From positions 1 through 5,085 of the forward strand of contig WSZY01000154.1 of assembly GCA_013139875.1 (NCBI GenBank): 5,085 nucleotides of DNA, written 5' to 3'. The notes under the pieces are model-generated. The model was given only the letters and a program-made list of their open reading frames with translations, was not told the origin of the DNA and ran no database searches. Source of the DNA: Mariprofundaceae bacterium. GTDB lineage: Bacteria; Pseudomonadota; Zetaproteobacteria; Mariprofundales; Mariprofundaceae. This document shows, one piece after another, positions 1 through 5,085 of the stretch; the first letter of the stretch is position 1; each line of letters opens with the position of its first letter. The position numbers and the translations under genes are program-made.

Positions 1-1364
1 TCTTCCGCAAGTGACGGTGCTTCAAACATAATACCTATTTCCGTATTTTGTTTGAAGGATCGAGGATCCAAATTAAGACTGCCGATGAAAAGAGTCTTAC
101 GATCTAAGACAAAGGCCTTGGCATGCAGGCTGGCGCCGGATGAGCCCGTTTTACTCTTTTTATATTTCTCTTCATCGCCCTTTTCCTCTTCGCTGACCTT
201 TGCCGGTGGCCGGCTCACTTCAAAGAGCTCGACTCCCATGCGCAATAAATCCTTACGGTATTTTTTATAACCGGAATGTACGATGGCCACATCGGTGGAT
301 GCCAGGGAGTTGGTTACGATGCGTACACGTACCCCCCGCTCGCGTAGGCCACGAAAGAATTCCACCCCTTCCTTGCCCGGTACGAAATAGGCACTGAGGA
401 CAGAGAATTCACTTTTGGTTGCAGCAATAAAAGGTTCCAGTTGTGGTGTTAATTGCAGGCTGGTGTCACCAACCGCACCGGAAAGTTTTTCAGGTGAATC
501 ATAGAGGGCAACGGCTTTTCCCCAGTCAAAGTGGAGTGCGTCATTTTTTAATTTTTGACGGAATGCCGAGTTTTCCAGTGCCTTGAGATAGGCGGAGTCC
601 TTTTGTGCATCTACATAGGCGTGCAGCTCTGCCACGCGTGCTGCGTATTGTTTCTGGTCGGCCTGTTTGCCGGTTAATGTTGTTATGGGATAGGCCAGGC
701 TGCCGGCCCAGTAGGCATCAAAGGCCGTTGATATCTCTTTAACCACAGGGCCTGCGGCCAGCACATCGAGATCACCGAAGACCAGGGTTGGGTCGGCATG
801 GAAATATTCGTTACCAATATTACGGCCGCCAACGATGGTGAGTTGATTATCAGCGGTAAAGGATTTGTTGTGCATGCGGCGGGAGACTTCACCCATGCGG
901 GTGATGAATTGCCCTGCACGCCAGCGATTACGGGTGAAGGGGTTGAAGATGCGCAGCTCGATATTGGGATGGGAATCGGCCAGTAGCAGATTGTTGTCCT
1001 GCCCACCTAGGCCCATATCATCGAGCAAAATGCGTACGCGTACACCGCGATCAGCGGCGGCAATCAGCTCGTTGCTCAACAGACGACCCGTGAGATCCGC
1101 GTGATACAGGTAATATTGGACGTCAAGGCTGCGCTCTGCAGCTTGTGCCAGTGCGACTCGCGCGACAAAGGCATCGAGGCCATCGTCGAGCAGATGAAAG
1201 CCGGATTGACCCGGATGGCTGGCCAGCTCGGCGGCGAGATAATGGGCAATAGCGGTATCGTCGGTATCTTGCAGGGCCAGTGATACGGACCGGTTCACAT
1301 TCTCCGGCAGACTGGCGCAGCCGCTGAGTAAAAGCAGCAGGGCCAGGAGGAGTGGTTGCTTCAA
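1..1364 (-). CDS. Phospholipase D family lipoprotein, ClsC/YmdC-like cardiolipin synthase (3' end beyond window)
   Basis: The frame is open for 454 codons from a TTG start to the left edge with no stop, so the C-terminus is missing (perhaps a few tens of residues, judged from E. coli ClsC at about 470). Residues 1-16 form a lipoprotein signal: a short Leu-rich core followed by the lipobox L-S-G-C with Cys16; Ala at +2 fits outer-membrane sorting. Two PLD catalytic HKD motifs are present: H165, K167, D172 (M-H-N-K-S-F-T-A-D), followed by a G-G-R-N-I stretch, and H414, K416, D421 (L-H-A-K-A-F-V-L-D), followed by G-S-L-N-L-D-P-R-S. Family members transfer phosphatidyl groups; E. coli ClsC makes cardiolipin from phosphatidylglycerol and phosphatidylethanolamine. 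Cardiolipin synthesis is inferred here; another PLD activity is possible. The TTG start is chosen because an in-frame TGA lies at 1374-1376, a Shine-Dalgarno sits 6 bases upstream, and the next GTG (codon 23) would remove the signal. The start overlaps the helicase stop by 4 bases. A Lys/Glu-rich linker (about 389-405) precedes the second HKD. Confidence 0.9.
   Translation of the reverse strand, partial: MKQPLLLALLLLLSGCASLPENVNRSVSLALQDTDDTAIAHYLAAELASHPGQSGFHLLDDGLDAFVARVALAQAAERSLDVQYYLYHADLTGRLLSNELIAAADRGVRVRILLDDMGLGGQDNNLLLADSHPNIELRIFNPFTRNRWRAGQFITRMGEVSRRMHNKSFTADNQLTIVGGRNIGNEYFHADPTLVFGDLDVLAAGPVVKEISTAFDAYWAGSLAYPITTLTGKQADQKQYAARVAELHAYVDAQKDSAYLKALENSAFRQKLKNDALHFDWGKAVALYDSPEKLSGAVGDTSLQLTPQLEPFIAATKSEFSVLSAYFVPGKEGVEFFRGLRERGVRVRIVTNSLASTDVAIVHSGYKKYRKDLLRMGVELFEVSRPPAKVSEEEKGDEEKYKKSKTGSSGASLHAKAFVLDRKTLFIGSLNLDPRSFKQNTEIGIMFEAPSLAE
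1317..1364 (-). other. Lipoprotein signal peptide of the PLD protein
   Basis: Codons 1-16 read as Met-Lys-Gln-Pro, then a run of Leu/Ala, ending in Leu-Ser-Gly-Cys-Ala-Ser. This is a type II (LspA-cleaved) signal with Cys16 as the lipidated residue. The n-region has only one Lys and the core is short, but the lipobox is canonical. The mature chain would be tethered to a membrane with the catalytic domains outside the cytoplasm. No Asp follows the Cys, which in enterobacterial rules favours Lol transport to the outer membrane. Confidence 0.8.
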
Positions 1365-3241
1365 GCCTGTTCCTCAAAAAACCAGCGAACCTCGGCAAGA
1401 TCGTCCCTGATCGGTGCCGGAGGCAGGCTTTTTATCACCTCCCGGCCATAGAACTTCTGATAGAGGCGGGAATCAAGAATTGCCATCACACCCCGGTCTT
1501 CACTGTTGCGGATCAGCCGCCCGACACCCTGCCTCAGTACCGAAATCGCCTCCGGAAGCTGGATATCCCTGAAGCCGTTTCCACCCTTCTCCTCGCACGA
1601 TTTGATGCGTGCCTGCAGCAGCGGATCGCTGGGTGGTGCAAATGGCATTTTGTCGATAATCACCAGAGAGAGTGACTCGCCGGGTACATCCACACCCTCC
1701 CAGAAACTTCGTGTGCCACACAGGATAGAGCTCGTATCTTCCCGAAATTGCGTGAGAATTGCATCTCTGCTTCCACTCTTCCCCTGAATCAGGACGTGCC
1801 ATGGAACACGTTCCCCCAGCTCAGGCGCAATCCGGTTCAACATCGAGTAAGAGGTGAAAAGCACAAAGGCGCGGCCACGCGAAGCACGCACCAGTGTCTC
1901 AATCTCATCCAGCAGAGACTCCTGCCCCCGCTCACTTCTGGTATCGGTCAGGTGACGCGGCAGATAGGTCAATGCCTGCTGTTGGTAGTTAAACGGGGAG
2001 GGGTGAAACGATTCAACAAGCTCACCATTGAAACTCTCATCACTGAAACCAAGCCGGCTCTTCGCATACTCAAATGTCCCGGAACTGCGAAGCGTGGCTG
2101 AGAGCAGCGCAAAGCTGGCAGGACGCTCCCAGAGGTGCTCATTAAGCACCGGGCCGGTCTCCACCGGAGCAACGATATGGCGTTTATGCTCACCATCCCC
2201 CTCACTCCAGGCCACAAATCCATCATACGGCTTCTCAACAGCTTCCATATCCTGCCGGATCATATCGGCGCGTTCGGCCAGCTTGGCCATATCCTCACTG
2301 CGCCCGCTTCGACTTGCAGCGAGCTCAACCAGTGGTTGCCAGGCAGCCTCGACCACCTTCATATCGCTATTGGGCCAGGCATCCAGCGCCAGTCGCCCTG
2401 CCTCAATCACATCCTTCTTCAGGGCAGCCTCATCCCCCAGCTCATCCAGTGCCGCCTGCATATCATTGAGCCACTGAATCAGCTTCAGACGCGAAAGCTG
2501 AATTCCAAAATGGTGACAGGCCAGGTCGGGCAGGCTGTGTGCCTCATCCAGAACGTAACTATCAAAAGCAGGAAGAATCTCGCCGAAATCTCCCGATTTC
2601 AGTGCCGCATCAGCAAGCAGAAGAGCATGATTGGAGATAACAATATCCGCCTCCTGCGCACGCTGTCTTGCCTTCATCAGCGGGCAACTGTTCCACTCCG
2701 GACATTTACTGCCACCGCACTGGTCAGCCGTTGCCGTCACCATCGGGCCGATGCCTTTCTCAAACACATCAAACGGCAGGCCGGAGAGATCACCATCACT
2801 GCTCCTGTTTGCCCACTGCTGCACTTTCAGGAGTGATTTCTTGGCCCACATCTCAACCTGATGATTGGCTGTAAAGCTTTTCAGCCGGTGCGGACAGAGG
2901 TAGTTGCTTCGCCCCTTGAGAAGTGCAACACGCCGCTTCAGCCCCATCGCCTTCTGTACGGCAGGAATATCGCGGTGCATCAGCTGATCCTGTAGCGCTT
3001 TGGTGTGGGTGGAGATCAGTATTTTTTCAGAAGAGCGGAGCGCGGGAATCAGGTAGGCAAGCGTTTTTCCGGTTCCGGTCTCCGCCTCAGCCAGCAGCAC
3101 CCGGCCACCGTCAAAAGCATCACTGATCTCTTCAGCCAGCTTCACCTGCTCCTCGCGATAGATATAACCCGGCATCCCCTCTGCAAGCGGAGTGCCCGGC
3201 TGAAAATCAGCTGCAATCTGTTGTGAAAAAGTTGAGGACAC
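1361..3241 (-). CDS. yoaA: YoaA/DinG-family ATP-dependent DNA helicase (XPD-like, Fe-S)
   Basis: This is a 626-residue superfamily 2 (XPD/Rad3-like) DNA helicase expected to unwind DNA 5'-3' during repair or at stalled forks. Motifs in order: Q-motif region Y-R-E-E-Q (28-32); Walker A A-E-T-G-T-G-K-T (53-60); motif Ia S-T-H-T-K-A-L-Q-D-Q (77-86); Fe-S cluster cysteines C116, C175, C180, C186; DEAH box (232-235); S-A-T-L (381-384); motif V G-T-R-S-F-W-E-G-V-D-V-P-G (509-521); motif VI Q-G-V-G-R-L-I-R (571-578). Length and the C-terminal S-L-P-P-A-P block fit E. coli YoaA (about 636) better than DinG (about 716). E. coli YoaA pairs with the polymerase III chi subunit HolC; whether that holds here cannot be seen. 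E54 stands where Gly is common, but the P-loop is otherwise intact. The start is GTG: the N-terminal L-A-E-G-M-P-G-Y segment then aligns with YoaA at a similar distance from its start. No good Shine-Dalgarno precedes it, so the in-frame ATG at codon 23 is a weaker alternative. It starts 18 bases after the ABC gene. Confidence 0.93.
   Translation of the reverse strand: MSSTFSQQIAADFQPGTPLAEGMPGYIYREEQVKLAEEISDAFDGGRVLLAEAETGTGKTLAYLIPALRSSEKILISTHTKALQDQLMHRDIPAVQKAMGLKRRVALLKGRSNYLCPHRLKSFTANHQVEMWAKKSLLKVQQWANRSSDGDLSGLPFDVFEKGIGPMVTATADQCGGSKCPEWNSCPLMKARQRAQEADIVISNHALLLADAALKSGDFGEILPAFDSYVLDEAHSLPDLACHHFGIQLSRLKLIQWLNDMQAALDELGDEAALKKDVIEAGRLALDAWPNSDMKVVEAAWQPLVELAASRSGRSEDMAKLAERADMIRQDMEAVEKPYDGFVAWSEGDGEHKRHIVAPVETGPVLNEHLWERPASFALLSATLRSSGTFEYAKSRLGFSDESFNGELVESFHPSPFNYQQQALTYLPRHLTDTRSERGQESLLDEIETLVRASRGRAFVLFTSYSMLNRIAPELGERVPWHVLIQGKSGSRDAILTQFREDTSSILCGTRSFWEGVDVPGESLSLVIIDKMPFAPPSDPLLQARIKSCEEKGGNGFRDIQLPEAISVLRQGVGRLIRNSEDRGVMAILDSRLYQKFYGREVIKSLPPAPIRDDLAEVRWFFEEQA
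1371..1375 (-). promoter_or_regulatory. Shine-Dalgarno for the PLD gene (supports TTG start)
   Basis: GAGGA lies within the last codons of the helicase gene, with a 6-base spacer to the TTG at 1362-1364. It decides the start: TTG is the only plausible initiator between the in-frame TGA at 1374-1376 and codon 23. Together with the TTGA stop/start overlap it points to translational coupling to the helicase. Confidence 0.75.
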
Positions 3242-3259
3242 TTCGGCAGCAGTTAGCTT
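3242..3259 (-). other. Short gap between the OppF-like and helicase genes
   Basis: Eighteen bases lie between the TAA of the ABC gene and the GTG of the helicase. They encode six sense codons in the same frame as both genes and hold no recognisable promoter, terminator hairpin or strong Shine-Dalgarno. The helicase is therefore probably expressed from the upstream transcript, perhaps by reinitiation after the stop. Confidence 0.7.
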
Positions 3260-4222
3260 TTATTCCAGCGGGTGCAAGCAGGCACAGGCATGCTCCGAAT
3301 CATCACTCTGAATCGATGCCTCGAAACCGCTACAGTCATCCTGAGCAAAAGGACAGCGAAGGCGGAATGCACAACCGCTGTCAGCCACGCTCTCACGACC
3401 CAGATCGCCATTGCCATTGTCACCTTCCCGCTGATCGGGATGAGCGATCGGTCGAGCTGCCAGCAACATCCCGGTATAGGGGTGTCGCGGTGCTTCAAAC
3501 ACCTCTTCAACAGCACCCTGCTCAACCACACTGCCGGCAAACATCACTGCCACACGATCCGCCACATGACGAACCACGGAGAGATCGTGAGAGATGAAAA
3601 GGTAGGAGAGGTTACGCTCCTGCTGAATGCGTTTCAGCAGGTTGAGAATCTGGGCCTGAACCGAAACATCGAGCGCCGATACCGGCTCATCCAGCACCAG
3701 CACCTTCGGCTCCACAATCAGGGCGCGTGCAATACCGACACGCTGGCGCTGTCCGCCGGAGAACTGGTGCGGATACCGATCCAGCGCCTCTTCGCCTATG
3801 CCGCAAAGGGCTAACGTCTCGGCAACCTTCTCACGCCGTTGCTGGCGGTTCATTTCAGGATGGTGGACACGCAGTCCCTCACCAACCGTTTCAACAACCC
3901 TCATGCGCGGATTAAGGCTGGCAAACGGATCCTGAAATACCATCTGAATATCTTTGCGCAGCATGCGCAGCTCTTTTCCGCTTGCCGAAGTAATCTCTCT
4001 GCCCAATAGACAGACGGAACCCTCATCGGCATCGAGAAGACGCATTACCATACGCGCTGTTGTTGATTTACCACTGCCGGACTCACCCACAATGGCCAGC
4101 GTCTCGCCCTCTTTCAGGGTGAAGGTGACACTGTTGACTGCTTTATGACTGATGCCGCTACCCCAAAGGCCGCCACCACGATGAAAGGATTTGCTCAGTC
4201 TGTCAGCTTTAAGCACGTTCAC
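3260..4222 (-). CDS. Oligopeptide/dipeptide ABC transporter ATP-binding protein, OppF/DppF type
   Basis: This 320-residue protein is a complete ABC ATPase of the peptide/nickel importer class and powers solute uptake at the cytoplasmic face of the inner membrane. Visible motifs are Walker A G-E-S-G-S-G-K-S-T (46-54), Q-loop F-Q-D-P (96-99), signature F-S-G-G-Q-R-Q-R (154-161), Walker B V-L-V-L-D-E-P (174-180) and switch H212. Then comes the C-terminal oligopeptide-transporter extension with H-P-Y-T (247-250) and a cysteine cluster C284, C290, C297 and C313/C315. Comparable clusters bind iron-sulfur in some peptide ABC ATPases, so this is possible but unproven here. S-G-G-Q-R-Q-R and the later position in the operon favour the OppF/DppF subunit, pairing with the gene upstream. 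The GTG start (4220-4222) overlaps the upstream TGA as GTGA. It ends in TAA. Substrate cannot be told from the ATPase: peptides, nickel or other solutes are possible. Confidence 0.93.
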   Translation of the reverse strand: MNVLKADRLSKSFHRGGGLWGSGISHKAVNSVTFTLKEGETLAIVGESGSGKSTTARMVMRLLDADEGSVCLLGREITSASGKELRMLRKDIQMVFQDPFASLNPRMRVVETVGEGLRVHHPEMNRQQRREKVAETLALCGIGEEALDRYPHQFSGGQRQRVGIARALIVEPKVLVLDEPVSALDVSVQAQILNLLKRIQQERNLSYLFISHDLSVVRHVADRVAVMFAGSVVEQGAVEEVFEAPRHPYTGMLLAARPIAHPDQREGDNGNGDLGRESVADSGCAFRLRCPFAQDDCSGFEASIQSDDSEHACACLHPLE

Positions 4223-5085
4223 AGGGCAACCTCCAACTCAGGAAGCTGTTCTTCTGCACGGATGCAACGGGCCTGGTGTCTGCCATCTGACCAGGCTTCA
4301 ATAGAGACCGGTTCAGAACAGGCAGTCACGGCAAGAGGGCAACGCTCGGCAAAGCGGCAGCCGGATGGCCAGCTTCCCGGAGGCGGTACCTGCCCGGCAA
4401 TTATCGGTAGTGAAGCCCCCGGCATGCTTACTTCCGGCCTGCACCCCATCAGGGCACGGCTATAGGGGTGGGTCGGCTTGTTAAATATCTGCTCCACACT
4501 TCCCGATTCGACGATCTGGCCGGCATACATCACCGCCACATCATCGGCCAACTCGGCCACCAGTCCAAAATCGTGGGTTACAAGCAGCATACCGAGATTG
4601 CGCTCCCGCTGCAGATTCCGAAGCAACTGGATAATCCGTTTCTGTACCGAGACATCGAGTGCTGTAGTCGGCTCATCGGCAATGATGTAGGCGGGGTCGG
4701 CTGCCATCGCCATCGCAATCAGTACACGCTGGCGCATACCGCCTGAAAGCGCATCGGGATACTGCTTCATCACCGCCTCAGCATCCTGCATGCCGACATC
4801 GTGCAACAGCTTTAGCACACGGGCATTGGCTTCATCCCTGTTCATATCAAGATGAAGACGAATCACCTCCCTGATCTGGCTGCCAATGGAAAAAACCGGG
4901 TTCAGGGCTGTCATCGGTTCCTGAAACACCATCGAGACAGACCCGCCGCGCAGATGACGCAGCCTCTCTTCATCCATGGAGAAGAGGCTCTCACCATCAA
5001 AAAGAATGTCTCCGCCTTCCCGCAGCACACCCTGATGTTCGCCCAGTCGCAATATTGCCTGGGCCGTGAGCGACTTGCCGCAACC
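4219..5085 (-). CDS. Oligopeptide/dipeptide ABC transporter ATP-binding protein, OppD/DppD type (5' end beyond window)
   Basis: The frame runs open from the right edge for 288 residues and a TGA stop. The first visible residues, G-C-G-K-S, are the end of Walker A, so only the N-terminal few tens of residues are missing. Counting from the first visible codon: Q-loop F-Q-E-P (54-57), signature L-S-G-G-M-R-Q-R (113-120), Walker B Y-I-I-A-D-E-P (133-139), switch H171, the H-P-Y of the oligopeptide-transporter C-terminal region (206-208), and cysteines 243, 249, 256 and 274. L-S-G-G-M-R-Q-R-V-L-I-A-M-A is characteristic of OppD/DppD. The cysteine set matches the spacing of the Fe-S site known in some relatives, but binding is an inference. 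It would form the heterodimeric motor with the OppF-like protein next to it; permeases and binding protein would be expected to the right. A TTG within the frame at 5050-5052 is not the true start, since the Walker A lies before it. Confidence 0.93.
   Translation of the reverse strand, partial: GCGKSLTAQAILRLGEHQGVLREGGDILFDGESLFSMDEERLRHLRGGSVSMVFQEPMTALNPVFSIGSQIREVIRLHLDMNRDEANARVLKLLHDVGMQDAEAVMKQYPDALSGGMRQRVLIAMAMAADPAYIIADEPTTALDVSVQKRIIQLLRNLQRERNLGMLLVTHDFGLVAELADDVAVMYAGQIVESGSVEQIFNKPTHPYSRALMGCRPEVSMPGASLPIIAGQVPPPGSWPSGCRFAERCPLAVTACSEPVSIEAWSDGRHQARCIRAEEQLPELEVAL
4229..4234 (-). promoter_or_regulatory. Shine-Dalgarno for the OppF-like gene
   Basis: GGAGGT lies inside the last codons of the OppD-like gene, 6 bases before the GTG start at 4220-4222. 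It is a strong match and confirms the GTG start and coupling through the GTGA overlap. Confidence 0.75.

Noticed and set aside
683..1006. A 107-codon minus-strand open frame.
   Set aside because: It is an out-of-frame reading of the PLD gene across its first HKD motif. The PLD frame has clear family motifs and this one has none.
1374..1384. A run of six T (minus strand, 1376-1381) near the helicase stop as a possible slippage site fusing helicase and PLD.
   Set aside because: In the PLD frame the run is followed directly by TGA (1374-1376), so a slip into that frame would terminate before the PLD sequence.
2135..2836. A 233-codon plus-strand open frame.
   Set aside because: It lies wholly antisense to the helicase, whose motifs from Walker A to motif VI are intact on the minus strand. 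The translation shows no recognisable domain.
3272..3814. A 180-codon plus-strand open frame.
   Set aside because: It is antisense to the OppF-like ATPase signature, Walker B and C-terminal region, and has no domain or ribosome binding site of its own.
5050..5052. TTG as the start of the OppD-like gene.
   Set aside because: The frame continues upstream to the window edge with G-C-G-K-S, the end of Walker A, which the protein needs.
1..5085. Search for CRISPR arrays, tRNAs, insertion sequences, attachment sites and terminator hairpins.
   Set aside because: No regularly spaced repeats, tRNA-like fold, transposase or terminal inverted repeats were seen. The window is nearly all coding, with no gap longer than 18 bases.

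Overview
The window is a stretch of a bacterial chromosome that is almost entirely coding, with every supported gene on the minus strand. It reads from right to left as one tightly packed gene string: an OppD/DppD-type ABC ATPase (cut by the right edge), an OppF/DppF-type ABC ATPase, a YoaA/DinG-family iron-sulfur DNA helicase, and a phospholipase D superfamily lipoprotein of the ClsC/YmdC type (cut by the left edge). The helicase resembles E. coli YoaA along its whole length (626 residues, with the short N-terminus, Fe-S cysteines and C-terminus matching). Together with the ClsC-like lipoprotein, this suggests a Gram-negative proteobacterium, probably a gammaproteobacterium. Nothing here identifies the genus.

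Layout: 4219-5085 is the OppD-like gene, entering the window inside its Walker A motif. 3260-4222 is the OppF-like gene, whose start overlaps the previous stop as GTGA. 3242-3259 is an 18-base gap. 1361-3241 is the yoaA-like gene, with a GTG start. 1-1364 is the ClsC-like gene, whose TTG start overlaps the helicase stop as TTGA and is preceded by a clear Shine-Dalgarno sequence. No intergenic space exceeds 18 bases, so there is no room for a separate promoter or terminator between genes. A single transcript starting beyond the right edge is the simplest reading, although promoters inside coding sequence cannot be excluded.

Function: the two ATPases form the usual heterodimeric motor of an oligopeptide/dipeptide (or related) importer. 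Its permeases and binding protein are not in view and presumably lie to the right. The helicase unwinds damaged or stalled DNA, and the PLD lipoprotein probably works on phospholipids at the envelope (cardiolipin synthesis or phosphatidyl transfer). These jobs have no obvious biochemical link, so the grouping may be only compaction of neighbouring genes. All three start codons in view are non-ATG (GTG, GTG, TTG). I see no mobile element, RNA gene, CRISPR array or clearly new system here. The most interesting points are the translational coupling of the helicase to the lipoprotein, the shared reading frame of oppF and yoaA, and the lower G+C of the far end of the PLD gene.
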